A stretch of DNA of 64,000 bases from Mucilaginibacter sp. PAMB04168 (GTDB lineage Bacteria; Bacteroidota; Bacteroidia; Sphingobacteriales; Sphingobacteriaceae), in assembly GCF_039634365.2 (NCBI RefSeq), contig NZ_CP155079.2:3968001-4032000 (forward strand). Direction: 5' to 3'. Below are positions 9,049-17,145 of the stretch, one piece after another (the stretch's first letter is position 1; each line of letters starts with the position of its first letter). Under the pieces are notes generated by a model. That model was given only the letters and a program-made list of their open reading frames with translations. It had not been told where the DNA came from and made no database searches. The position numbers and the translations under genes are program-made.

Positions 9049-9394
9049 TTTCACATGCCCCAAATAGTTATCAACATCAGTGTAGGGAACTATTTTTGCC
9101 GAAAAGCTACCTACATTCAAGGGTTATGTAAATCAGCAATTTAAGGGCATAAAAGCATCAAGTACATAATTTTCCTCAACAAAAAGCTCACTTAAAATAA
9201 TGTGCATAGTAGGTAAGAAGCAGTAATACATGATGCTTTACGCGAATTAATAATTATTTAGTTTAATATTTTTACTCTTAAGAATTTCAAGTAAACATTT
9301 AAACCCGTGCAATTAAAACCATAGTGCAACACATACATTTGGATGACAAATGGTAACGCTTATTTACCAAAGGCAACCGGTACTCTATAACCAC

Positions 9395-9431
9395 AAAAAG
9401 CCCTGTTAAACTATAAGCTTAACAGGGCTTT
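9395..9431 (-). terminator. Rho-independent terminator of msrB
   Basis: 13-bp perfect stem (9397-9409 with 9419-9431) around a 9-nt loop, followed on the minus strand by a short T run. It lies 18 bases beyond the msrB stop codon. Confidence 0.8.
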
Positions 9432-9449
9432 CGATATCGTAGTTAAAAA

Positions 9450-9842
9450 TTATTTAGCCTCGTTAAGTGGTACAAACTTCATCGAGATAGAGTTGACGCA
9501 ATGACGGGTATTTTTAGGGGTAAAACGCTCGCCCGTAAACACGTGGCCTAAATGCGCACCACAGTTTGAGCACAGTATTTCCGTACGGCGGCCATCAGCA
9601 TCCGTCTCTTTGGTAACTGCTCCGGGTATCTCATCATCAAAACTTGGCCAGCCGCAAAACGATTCAAATTTATCCTCGCTACGGTACAAGGCCGCATCAC
9701 AACGGCGGCATACATACAGGCCTTGCGCCTTATTATTTAAAAGCTCGCCGGTAAAAGGGCGCTCGGTACCTTTATGTAATATTACGTATTCTTCGGCAGG
9801 TGTTAACTCGTTATATTTTTTGTCTTCCATTTTATTTATCAC
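9450..9842 (-). CDS. msrB: Peptide-methionine (R)-S-oxide reductase MsrB
   Basis: 130-residue enzyme that repairs the R epimer of methionine sulfoxide in proteins. It is the zinc-binding form: Cys45/Cys48 (CRRC) and Cys91/Cys94 (CSNC). The catalytic cysteine is Cys115 in RHCVNSISMKF; Cys63 in FCGWPSF is at the position of the usual resolving cysteine. GHVF and GWPSF motifs are intact. It is a cytosolic single-domain protein without signal peptide or MsrA fusion. An internal ATG at residue 5 (MEDKKYNELTP) may be the real start. Monocistronic, with its own terminator. Confidence 0.95.
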   Translation of the reverse strand: MINKMEDKKYNELTPAEEYVILHKGTERPFTGELLNNKAQGLYVCRRCDAALYRSEDKFESFCGWPSFDDEIPGAVTKETDADGRRTEILCSNCGAHLGHVFTGERFTPKNTRHCVNSISMKFVPLNEAK

Positions 9843-9975
9843 GTCACCGATTGTTTTGATTGCACTAATTGAAAAGTTTTGCAGTGACTACCTAATATAC
9901 TAATATTTGACTTGATTGGTTTGCAATGGTTGCTTATTGACGCGAGCCTGACCAACGTCACAGCCAACAATTTTA

Positions 9976-12405
9976 TCAGTTCGAAACGTCGTCATTCTTT
10001 ATCCCTCTTATATTCTTTTTAATGTTACTCTTTAACTCGCCAAAGTTATAATTAAGGCTTACGCTATAACTGCGAAAATAATCGCGGGTAATATTCAATT
10101 GCGTAAAGTTTGCCCCTATGGTTCTTTGCTCGTTATTGCGGTATTTGGTAAATGGATTATTGATCACGGCTGCAAAGTTCAGTTTATTTTTAATCAGCTC
10201 CTTATTAACGCTAAAGCTTGTATGTAACAATCCGTTAGCTTTGGTTTGCAGGTCGGTAATGTTACGGCCAATATTTACGGCACCGGCATTTAAACGCCAG
10301 CCCCTATCCAGCTTATAACTGGTAGAAACTGTAACATTTCGAGTCAGCATTTTATTTTCGATTTCGGCATTGTCTACCACGCCCATAACGTTAAAGTAGG
10401 CCAGGTTGCCATTAGCGCTCAGGTTCCAGCGTTGTGTAAGCGGGTAACTGAGGTTAAAATCGAGATTTAAATTACTTGCCTTACCCATGTTTTGATAGGT
10501 ACTACGGGTAATGCCAGTAGCCGGATCTGTTATATAAACCCTTAGATCGATGTTATTTATAAAAGAATAACTCAGCCCCATGGTAACGGCTAACTTTTTA
10601 GGCAGGTTATAAGTTAACTGAAAATTATTGATTAAAACCGGTTGCAACGCTGGGTTACCGGTGCTTTCATAGTTAGGGTTAGACCTGTCTACAAAAGGAT
10701 TAAGCCGGTTTATACCCGGACGCTTGATACGCTGGTTATAGCCAACGCTCAGGCTGCTTTTATCTGTAAAGGTTTTGTTGAGCGATACCGATGGCACTAC
10801 GTTTAAGTAATTGGGACTAATAACAGTACCGGATGAGATAAAATTAGCATTGATAAAGGTTTTTTCTAAACGGACTCCAGCGTTAACACTCCAGCTTTTT
10901 AAATTATATTGGTAGGAATTGTATGCGCTAAACACGTTTTGATGGTAATTAAACTGGTTCGAAAATTCTGAAAAAGGCTCAAACTTGCTGGTACCCGCAT
11001 TATATAACAGGTATTGAAAATCGCTTTCACTTTTGCGCAGTATACCTTTTAGCCCTGCTTCAATAACCAGCGCTTTAATGCCCTGTACATAATCAATCTG
11101 TAGGGTTTGTTCGGCGGTTTGTGTACTATTATCCTGTTCGTAGTCGGCCTGGTTATAATTTACGGGGTTCGCAATATCTATTTGTCCGTTACGAATACTT
11201 CCATAATTAGTGTAGCGGTACGAAAAGGTAAGCAACTTACTTTTATCGCTCTTAAAGCCGGCCTGATAGTTTAGCCCAACATCGAAGCCGTTATTACTGC
11301 CCGTATTATTGTTATACAGATTATAGCTTTCTAAGGTGCCTGTATTGCCGGCAAGTAAAGATTGCTGGCTATAGTCGCTATCAAAATGATAGCCATTAAT
11401 ACTTAGTTGTGCAGTGAGCAAATTACGCGGGTTGATCTCCAGGCTTAACTCTGTGCCCATATAACCTGTGCGGCTTTCAGGCTTACGGTTACCTGTTTGT
11501 GTTAACAAGGTAGCATTGGAGCCAAAGGTTTGCCTGCTATTTAAATTCTGTACAGCGGGCGAACGGCTATAATTAGCACCCCCGTTAAAATTAAAACCCA
11601 CTTTGCCCTGCTTAACCGAAAAGCTGCTAACCAAGCCCGGCCCACCAACCGGATAATTGCCATTGGTGTTTAATGTACCTTTGTATCCGTCACCTATCTT
11701 TTTCAGGGTAACTATGTTAATAATTCCCGCCAGCCCTTCAGCATCATACTTGGCTGGTGGGTTGGTAATAACTTCAATACGCTCAATGGTAGAAGCAGGC
11801 ATACTTTGCAAAATAGCCTTTAAGTTATTCTCAACCATATTGGAAGGCTTACCATCAATAAATACCTTAAAACTGCTATTGCCCTTAAGTAAAAGATTGT
11901 CGCTGGCATCTACTGAAATAAAGGGCACTTTGCGCATCATGGTCATCAGGTTATTCCCCTTACTTTCAGGATCGGCCGTGAGGTCATATATAATGCGGCC
12001 GGCCTCCTGCTTTATTGTTGGCCTGTTACCCGCCACCACCACATCTTTCAGTTGTGTGTTCTGCCTAATTAAAGCTATTGTACCTACATTAATGTGGAGG
12101 ACCGATGCCGTGTTAATAGCAACCGCTATGGTTCTGGTTTGATATCCTACCCCTACTATCACCAGTTTATAGGGTTGTGGCTCGGTTACTTCCACACTAA
12201 AAGAGCCGTCTACGGCGGTTAATGTTGTTTTAATGTTCTTGTCGGCAATTCTTAGATTCACCGTAATCAGGTCTGCAGGCTTGTTGTTTGCGGAGTCGAT
12301 TACTGTACCATATATTTTGTAAGCCGCAGCTTTTTGCGCCTGCACCGCTTGGTTTGTACATATGATAAGAACTGCCACAAGCAGGGTGATAAGGTTGTTT
12401 TTCAT
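9976..12405 (-). CDS. Outer membrane beta-barrel protein, TonB-receptor-like (OMP_b-brl_3)
   Basis: 809 residues. A signal peptide (about 1-23, ending AVQAQ) is followed by a carboxypeptidase regulatory-like beta domain (about 28-110), a plug-like domain (about 120-230, with a KVFIDGKPSNM segment and an IERIEVITNPPAKYDAEGLAG-type motif), and a long beta-barrel region rich in aromatic and Asn/Tyr residues. The protein ends in a polar tail after the last strand (SVSLNYNFG). Known relatives are Bacteroidota outer membrane proteins of the OMP_b-brl_3 family; substrates are mostly unknown and many lack a clear TonB box. No SusD partner is adjacent. A second member of the same architecture is encoded at 20465-23026. 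Confidence 0.88.
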   Translation of the reverse strand: MKNNLITLLVAVLIICTNQAVQAQKAAAYKIYGTVIDSANNKPADLITVNLRIADKNIKTTLTAVDGSFSVEVTEPQPYKLVIVGVGYQTRTIAVAINTASVLHINVGTIALIRQNTQLKDVVVAGNRPTIKQEAGRIIYDLTADPESKGNNLMTMMRKVPFISVDASDNLLLKGNSSFKVFIDGKPSNMVENNLKAILQSMPASTIERIEVITNPPAKYDAEGLAGIINIVTLKKIGDGYKGTLNTNGNYPVGGPGLVSSFSVKQGKVGFNFNGGANYSRSPAVQNLNSRQTFGSNATLLTQTGNRKPESRTGYMGTELSLEINPRNLLTAQLSINGYHFDSDYSQQSLLAGNTGTLESYNLYNNNTGSNNGFDVGLNYQAGFKSDKSKLLTFSYRYTNYGSIRNGQIDIANPVNYNQADYEQDNSTQTAEQTLQIDYVQGIKALVIEAGLKGILRKSESDFQYLLYNAGTSKFEPFSEFSNQFNYHQNVFSAYNSYQYNLKSWSVNAGVRLEKTFINANFISSGTVISPNYLNVVPSVSLNKTFTDKSSLSVGYNQRIKRPGINRLNPFVDRSNPNYESTGNPALQPVLINNFQLTYNLPKKLAVTMGLSYSFINNIDLRVYITDPATGITRSTYQNMGKASNLNLDFNLSYPLTQRWNLSANGNLAYFNVMGVVDNAEIENKMLTRNVTVSTSYKLDRGWRLNAGAVNIGRNITDLQTKANGLLHTSFSVNKELIKNKLNFAAVINNPFTKYRNNEQRTIGANFTQLNITRDYFRSYSVSLNYNFGELKSNIKKNIRGIKNDDVSN

Positions 12406-12534
12406 TTCTATTAGCTTAAAATTTTGGAAGTAAAAGGCATAGCAATCCCCTTAAAGGCTAAATGCACTTTTTAAATATTGACGGTTAATAAATTGGGAGC
12501 TATGGTTGGAACAGGCTGATCCGAACCGAGAAGA

Positions 12535-12873
12535 TTAAGCTTGCGGCTTGCGTGCTACCAGGTAGTACACAAAAAAGCCCATGGCCAGAAATACAGCTTC
12601 GGTACCATAAGGCAAGGGCGAGTTAACGGCCATTTCGTCCAATGGCACAAATGGAATGACTATAAGACCTAATCCGGCAAAAAACAACATGATAGCCCAT
12701 TTAAGAGCCGCTCCTTTATAGTCACTCGTTTTTTTGAAAAAGTAGGCATAGGTATCCCTACTATCTGAATTGAGGATACGCATTTTTAAAATAAAATTGA
12801 GTATTGCCATTATGATCACCACAAGCGCTAAAAAAAACGCCAGCGTAATAGTTATGCTTTCAATATATCTCAT
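12535..12873 (-). CDS. Small membrane protein, DUF6249-like
   Basis: 112 residues with three predicted membrane spans (about 6-28, 57-78 and 88-107), joined by a cytosolic-type basic/aromatic loop (TYAYFFKKTSDYKGAALKW). The LKW..ML...GLGLIV pattern resembles DUF6249 membrane proteins of Bacteroidota; that link is tentative. Function is unknown. It is divergent from the ECF sigma gene, and its promoter has the same bipartite element (TTGCAACC-N16-TGACTACT) as the sigma gene, so I infer that it is a target of that sigma factor and possibly part of an envelope or membrane stress response. Confidence 0.65.
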   Translation of the reverse strand: MRYIESITITLAFFLALVVIIMAILNFILKMRILNSDSRDTYAYFFKKTSDYKGAALKWAIMLFFAGLGLIVIPFVPLDEMAVNSPLPYGTEAVFLAMGFFVYYLVARKPQA

Positions 12874-12895
12874 GGTTTTGTGCTTTAATTTGCCC

Positions 12896-12927
12896 AGTAG
12901 TCAACACTCGGCCCCAAAGGGTTGCAA
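12896..12927 (-). promoter_or_regulatory. Predicted ECF sigma promoter for the DUF6249-like gene
   Basis: On the minus strand TTGCAACC (12920-12927) is followed after exactly 16 nt by TGACTACT (12896-12903). The identical element with the same spacing faces the other way at 12945-12976. The -10-like box ends 23 bases before the start codon. Confidence 0.6.
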
Positions 12928-12944
12928 CAATTTATAAAAATTAA

Positions 12945-12976
12945 TTGCAACCTTTACTGCACAACCTGTGACTACT
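12945..12976 (+). promoter_or_regulatory. Predicted autoregulatory ECF sigma promoter
   Basis: TTGCAACC (12945-12952), 16-nt spacer, TGACTACT (12969-12976). The -10-like box ends five bases before the ATG of the sigma gene, so the transcript would be leaderless or nearly so. The two TTGCAACC boxes also form an inverted repeat (12920-12952). Confidence 0.6.
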
Positions 12977-12981
12977 TGTAC

Positions 12982-13539
12982 ATGTTTAATGAAAAGGAGG
13001 TCGTTTCCAGTATTTTAAAGGGCAATATGCAAGCCTTTGAACTGCTGGTGAAACAATATGAGCGACTGGTCTTTTTTGTAGTGAACCGGCTTATCAGCAA
13101 CCGCGAGGACATGGAAGATATTTGCCAGGAAGTGTTCGTAAAGGTGCATAAAAGCCTGCACAACTTTGCGTTTCAATCTAAACTATCAACCTGGATTGCC
13201 CGTATAGCCTACCTTACAGCCATTAACCACTTACGCAAAAACAAAACCGAAAGGATAACACACTACCCAGATGATATTGAGAACTTCCATTTTACCTACG
13301 ATACACCAGAGCTTACCTTAACCCGTAAAAACACTGCCGAATATGTTAACCTGCTCATTGCGCAAATGCCCGTACAGTACAGAACCGTACTTACGTTATA
13401 TCACTTAAACGAGTTTAGCTACCAGGAAATTGAGGAGATAACCGGCATACCCGAAAGCAATATAAAAAGCCACCTTTTCAGGGGGCGAAAATGGCTTAAG
13501 GAAAAAATACAACAGGACCTGAAAGACGAACAGTTATGA
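12982..13539 (+). CDS. ECF-type RNA polymerase sigma-70 factor
   Basis: 185 residues from the ATG at 12982. Region sigma-2 covers about 18-87 (EDMEDICQEVFVKVHKSL is the typical 2.2 core-binding segment). Region sigma-4 covers about 125-178 with a helix-turn-helix (FSYQEIEEITGIPESNIKSHLFRGRKWL). There is no region 1.1 or 3, so it is an extracytoplasmic-function factor. The frame extends upstream to a TTG at 12922, but that would run through the promoter and add residues unlike the family, so I rejected it. The next gene, overlapping by 4 bp (ATGA), encodes its probable anti-sigma factor. Autoregulation is suggested by the promoter pair just upstream. Confidence 0.93.
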   Translation: MFNEKEVVSSILKGNMQAFELLVKQYERLVFFVVNRLISNREDMEDICQEVFVKVHKSLHNFAFQSKLSTWIARIAYLTAINHLRKNKTERITHYPDDIENFHFTYDTPELTLTRKNTAEYVNLLIAQMPVQYRTVLTLYHLNEFSYQEIEEITGIPESNIKSHLFRGRKWLKEKIQQDLKDEQL

Positions 13540-13955
13540 AAGAACTAAATGATGATGAACTGCAAAAGCTGCTGGACAATAGCTTGAACCAAGCAAATTT
13601 GCCTGTGGCTCAAGAACAGCAGAATGAATGGCAAGCCTATCAACTGGTATTTGAGGCCCTTAAACAAGAGCCGGTCAAAGGCTTGCCTTATAACTTTTCG
13701 GCCGGGGTAATGCGGCGGGTAAAAGCGCAAACGGAACGGGCACAAAGCCGTGGATTATATGGCTTATTGGCATTACTTGTAATGTTTAGCACCATATTGA
13801 CGTTTGTTATGCTTTACTACGCCCGTACACCTCTTGCCTCCCAGCTTGCCTATGCCATAAGCCCTTACAAATGGGCTATTGTATTTGCAGCGCTGGGCTT
13901 AATAGCGGTGCAGTATTTAGATTGGAAACTGGTGAAGGAAAAGCAAGTTGGCTAA
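13536..13955 (+). CDS. Probable anti-sigma factor, two membrane spans
   Basis: 139 residues. A cytosolic N-terminal part (about 1-68) with helical segments (DDELQKLLDNSL, NEWQAYQLVFEALKQE, and a basic FSAGVMRRVKAQ) is followed by two membrane helices (about 73-95 and 110-128). It lacks the His-Cys-Cys zinc motif of ZAS anti-sigma factors, so the assignment rests on its 4-bp overlap with the ECF sigma gene, its size and its topology. It would hold the sigma factor at the inner membrane; the releasing signal is unknown. The short exterior loop offers little room for a sensory domain. Confidence 0.7.
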   Translation: MKELNDDELQKLLDNSLNQANLPVAQEQQNEWQAYQLVFEALKQEPVKGLPYNFSAGVMRRVKAQTERAQSRGLYGLLALLVMFSTILTFVMLYYARTPLASQLAYAISPYKWAIVFAALGLIAVQYLDWKLVKEKQVG

Positions 13956-14050
13956 GCCAAGGTAAGTAAGGTAGTTGATTGGAAACGGCTGTTATTGAAG
14001 CAGCAAGATACTATCAGAAAGTTTATTTTAAAATTCAGCGCAAACAAAAA

Positions 14051-14078
14051 ATCCCGGCCATAGTTGACCGGGATCTTT
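14051..14078 (-). terminator. Terminator of sucD
   Basis: Hairpin of about 10 bp with one mismatch (14051-14060 against 14065-14074). Read on the minus strand it is followed by a run of T residues (A tract at 14046-14051). It is 53 bases past the sucD stop codon. Confidence 0.6.
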
Positions 14079-14127
14079 ATATGTTTCAAGCCATACTTGG
14101 CTCTTATTCTTAGCTTTGCAGTTTCAG

Positions 14128-15006
14128 CTACGCTAACTTAGCCAATTCTTCTGCCATGGCAGCGCCAATTTCGGCTGGCGATTCTACCACGCGGATACCG
14201 CACTCGGCCATAATTTTCATTTTGGCTGCAGCTGTATCATCAGCACCACCCACAATAGCACCAGCATGACCCATTCTGCGGCCCGGAGGCGCGGTTTGGC
14301 CGGCAATAAAGCCTACTACGGGTTTAGTACCATTTTCTTTAATCCAACGGGCAGCATCAGCTTCCATACCGCCACCAATTTCACCAATCATGATGATACC
14401 GTGTGTTTCCGGATCGTTCATTAGCAATTCCACCGCTTCTTTGGTTGGAGTACCAATGATAGGGTCGCCACCAATACCAATAGCTGTAGTAATGCCTAAA
14501 CCGGCTTTTACTACCTGGTCTACCGCTTCGTAAGTTAAAGTTCCTGATTTTGATACCACACCCACATTACCTTTTTTAAAGATAAAACCGGGCATGATGC
14601 CTATCTTAGCCTCATCGGCAGTAATAATACCCGGGCAGTTAGGGCCAATTAAACGAGTGTCTTTGTCGGTTAAATACTCTTTAACCTGTATCATATCCTT
14701 GGTTGGTATACCTTCAGTAATACAAACAATTACCTTAATACCAGCTTCGGCAGCTTCCATAATGGCATCTGCTGCAAACGCAGGTGGTACAAAAATGATA
14801 GATACATCGGCGCCGGTTTGGTCAACCGCATCCTTAACGGTATTAAACACCGGGCGTTCCAGGTGCTGCTGACCGCCTTTACCGGGCGTAACACCACCTA
14901 CTACCTGGGTTCCGTACTCAATCATTTGCGATGCATGATAAGTACCTTCGTTGCCGGTAAAACCCTGTACAATTACTTTGGAGTCTTTATTTACGAGAAC
15001 ACTCAT
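14128..15006 (-). CDS. sucD: Succinate--CoA ligase, alpha subunit
   Basis: 292-residue CoA-binding subunit of the TCA-cycle enzyme that interconverts succinyl-CoA and succinate with substrate-level phosphorylation. The Rossmann-like CoA domain starts with GFTGNEGTYHA; the ligase half carries the phosphorylated histidine His247 in GRRMGHAGAIVGG. Length and motifs are standard. The beta subunit gene (sucC) is not adjacent, which is common in this phylum. A good vegetative promoter lies directly upstream, giving a very short leader. Confidence 0.96.
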   Translation of the reverse strand: MSVLVNKDSKVIVQGFTGNEGTYHASQMIEYGTQVVGGVTPGKGGQQHLERPVFNTVKDAVDQTGADVSIIFVPPAFAADAIMEAAEAGIKVIVCITEGIPTKDMIQVKEYLTDKDTRLIGPNCPGIITADEAKIGIMPGFIFKKGNVGVVSKSGTLTYEAVDQVVKAGLGITTAIGIGGDPIIGTPTKEAVELLMNDPETHGIIMIGEIGGGMEADAARWIKENGTKPVVGFIAGQTAPPGRRMGHAGAIVGGADDTAAAKMKIMAECGIRVVESPAEIGAAMAEELAKLA

Positions 15007-15025
15007 GGTTTTAGTTTTTGTACGG

Positions 15026-15055
15026 CAAAGCTATAAAAAAAGAAATAAGGCACAA
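15026..15055 (-). promoter_or_regulatory. Predicted vegetative promoter of sucD
   Basis: Minus strand: TTG (15053-15055), 19-nt spacer, TAGCTTTG (15026-15033), a full match to the Bacteroidota primary sigma consensus TTG-N19..21-TAnnTTTG. The predicted start is about 13 nt from the ATG. Confidence 0.55.
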
Positions 15056-15245
15056 GTGAATGTAATGAAGAATTTGGAGCAGGGGCTTAGGTTACGAAGC
15101 AGCGAAAGTGGCAGTTTTGTACTAAGTACAGGTTTCAGACACCAAGTACAGGCTATACATACGAAGGCCGAGCATCACAGAATGAGAAGAAATGTGTATG
15201 AGTGTCCGTATACCTTGCCTTGTTGCCTACTACTCACTAAGATAT

Positions 15246-16499
15246 TTATGAGGAGCTATTCGCTGTGGCTGCCTCGTATTTATTGCGGTCAAATGCCTTC
15301 TCACTGATGGCTATCACCATAGTAGCTACGCCGTTGCCAATTACGTTGGTAATAGCCCGCGCTTCAGACATAAAACGATCTACGCCCAGCAGCAGGGCCA
15401 CGCCTTCTACCGGGATAATCTTTATGGCGGCGAGTGTAGACGTTAGTACGATAAAGCCGCTGCCGGTTACGCCCGCTGCACCTTTTGACGTTACCATGAG
15501 TATACCTATAATGGTAAGCTCCTGCCCTATGGTTAGCGGCACATGAAAAACCTGCGCCAGGAATATGGTAGCCATAGATAGGTAAATAGTAGTACCGTCC
15601 AGGTTAAAGGAATAACCCGTAGGGATAACCAGTCCTACCACCGAACGGGCGCAACCCAGCTTTTCCAACTTCTCCATCATTAGCGGCAATGCTGGTTCAG
15701 AGGATGATGTTCCGAGCACAATCAATATTTCTTCGCGAATGTACCGGAGATATTTAAACAAGCTGAATTTAAAAAAATAGCAAATGGCATTCAGCACTAT
15801 AAAAATGAACAGCGCCATGGTAAGGTAAACCGATCCCATGAGCATAGCCAAGGGTTTTAATGTTTTTATACCATATGTGCTTACGGTATAGGCCATGCCG
15901 CCAAAAGCTCCGAGCGGTGCGGCCCTCATCACAATATGCATCATGTTAAAAAACACTTTGGCAATTTTATCAAAACTTTGCAGCAAGGTTTGGCCGGTTC
16001 CGCCCATGCGGCTTAGCCCGAAGCCAAACAAAACAGCTATAAAAAGCACTTGTAAAATGTCGCCCTCAGCAAAGGCACCTATAAAATTACTGGGTATAAT
16101 GTGTGTAAAAAAGTCGCCCCAGTTCATCTCGCCGGCTTGCTTCTGATATTGGGCTACCTTGCTTAGGTCGGTCGGGAGTTGCATATTTAGGCCGGCACCT
16201 GGTTTAATTAAATTAGCAACCGTTACACCTATAACAAGGGCAAAAGTAGTTACCAGCTCAAAATACAGCAAAGCCTTGCCGCCCACTCTGCCCACCTTTT
16301 TCATATCGTTCATACCGGCAATACCTAGCACTATGGTAAAAAATATGATGGGGGCTATCAGCATGCTAATTACGCTGATAAACATTTTACTGATACGTTG
16401 TGCTGCGGGGGCAAACTCAGGCAGATACAATCCTACCAGCACGCCCAGCAAAATGGCAGCAATAACCTGAAAAGTAAGATTAGAGAGTAAACGTTTCAT
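15246..16499 (-). CDS. Dicarboxylate/amino acid:cation symporter (DAACS family)
   Basis: 417-residue inner-membrane transporter with the DAACS/GltPh fold of eight helices plus two hairpins. The HP1 serine-rich signature (GTSSSEPALPLM), the TM7 motif (PTGYSFNLDGTTIYLS) and the HP2 region (SKGAAGVTGSGFIVL) are all visible. Known members import C4-dicarboxylates, glutamate or aspartate with protons or sodium. The residue set does not let me choose between a DctA- and a GltP-type substrate, though neighbouring sucD would fit succinate or fumarate uptake. Single gene. Confidence 0.92.
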   Translation of the reverse strand: MKRLLSNLTFQVIAAILLGVLVGLYLPEFAPAAQRISKMFISVISMLIAPIIFFTIVLGIAGMNDMKKVGRVGGKALLYFELVTTFALVIGVTVANLIKPGAGLNMQLPTDLSKVAQYQKQAGEMNWGDFFTHIIPSNFIGAFAEGDILQVLFIAVLFGFGLSRMGGTGQTLLQSFDKIAKVFFNMMHIVMRAAPLGAFGGMAYTVSTYGIKTLKPLAMLMGSVYLTMALFIFIVLNAICYFFKFSLFKYLRYIREEILIVLGTSSSEPALPLMMEKLEKLGCARSVVGLVIPTGYSFNLDGTTIYLSMATIFLAQVFHVPLTIGQELTIIGILMVTSKGAAGVTGSGFIVLTSTLAAIKIIPVEGVALLLGVDRFMSEARAITNVIGNGVATMVIAISEKAFDRNKYEAATANSSS

Positions 16500-16589
16500 A
16501 AAACGGGCATGACATTAGGCAACAAGTATAAATATAATTGTTGCTTAAAGTAAATCTTAAAGCCGTTTTAGAGAAGTAACTTTTATAGA

Positions 16590-16790
16590 TTAATCAGCAT
16601 ACTGAGGCTTACGAACATAGTAGCGCTCCAAGCAGTGTTCACAAAAATAACGTTTCATGGTTAGCCAAAAGAGCAAGATTTTTACCACGCGGCTGCGCTT
16701 TACACGATATTTAAACTCGTGCCCGCAAACGGGACAAAGAGGTAGCCGGCCATTTTTACCCGGTCTTTTTCTGGCGGATAGTAGATCCAT
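16590..16790 (-). CDS. Small zinc-ribbon protein, unknown
   Basis: 66 residues, strongly basic, with CPVCGHEF and CEHCLERYY knuckles separated by 28 residues, a likely four-cysteine zinc ribbon. The region between the knuckles is hydrophobic (VVKILLFWLTM). I do not recognise the family. The ATG at 16790 is the natural start and no other gene is close, so it is probably monocistronic. Confidence 0.5.
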   Translation of the reverse strand: MDLLSARKRPGKNGRLPLCPVCGHEFKYRVKRSRVVKILLFWLTMKRYFCEHCLERYYVRKPQYAD

Positions 16791-17145
16791 TTAAGTAATT
16801 AGCAGGTTCAGGATTACAATAATAAAAATTATTTTCGCATGAAGCAAGTTTTTGATTTTCTGTTAGTTATCAGTACATACACATTCGGACTAAAATAGTT
16901 TGCCAGATAGCAAATTTGCGGTGGACTACAGTTATGCTGAATTTTCTATTTACCCTGTTCAGCTAATACGTCAGGCCGCACAAACCAATTAGTGCCGGGT
17001 TAATAATCTCTTGCAGATAGCTTTCGTTAAATAGAATAGCAGAAAGTAAAACAGGCAGTTTATCTGCTGAATTTACTTATACGCTTAAAAAGTAGCTTCT
17101 GATTTTTTTCGTAGTTTCGCGCATTATTTGTTGAGACCCTGCGAA
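16791..17145. other. Intergenic region with leuS promoter
   Basis: 355 bp between a minus-strand small gene and leuS. Apart from a candidate -7 element TAGTTTCG at 17112-17119, one mismatch from TAnnTTTG and about 27 bp before the leuS start, I see no gene, RNA or repeat. No T-box or obvious leader peptide is visible. Confidence 0.5.
17112..17119 (+). promoter_or_regulatory. Candidate leuS promoter -7 element
   Basis: TAGTTTCG fits TAnnTTTG except for one base; the predicted start lies about 20 nt before the leuS ATG. No clear TTG lies at the expected -33 distance. Confidence 0.3.

Larger units (their letters stand above)
8791..9449. other. Non-coding region upstream of nrdB
   Basis: 659 bp without a credible gene between nrdB and msrB (both minus strand). 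It holds a candidate nrdB promoter -7 element (8999-9006), two spaced inverted repeats (9013-9021 with 9040-9048; 9062-9069 with 9088-9095) and the msrB terminator at 9397-9431. I see no recognisable riboswitch, tRNA or classical NrdR box pair. The stretch 9100-9390 is AT-rich and shows no further structure. Confidence 0.7.

Noticed and set aside
9100..9390. Riboswitch or small RNA upstream of nrdB
   Set aside because: AT-rich stretch without conserved B12-box, S-box or other aptamer pattern.
14951..15307. 118-codon plus-strand frame between sucD and the symporter
   Set aside because: Overlaps the start of sucD and the end of the symporter on the other strand and covers the sucD promoter; no protein-like features.
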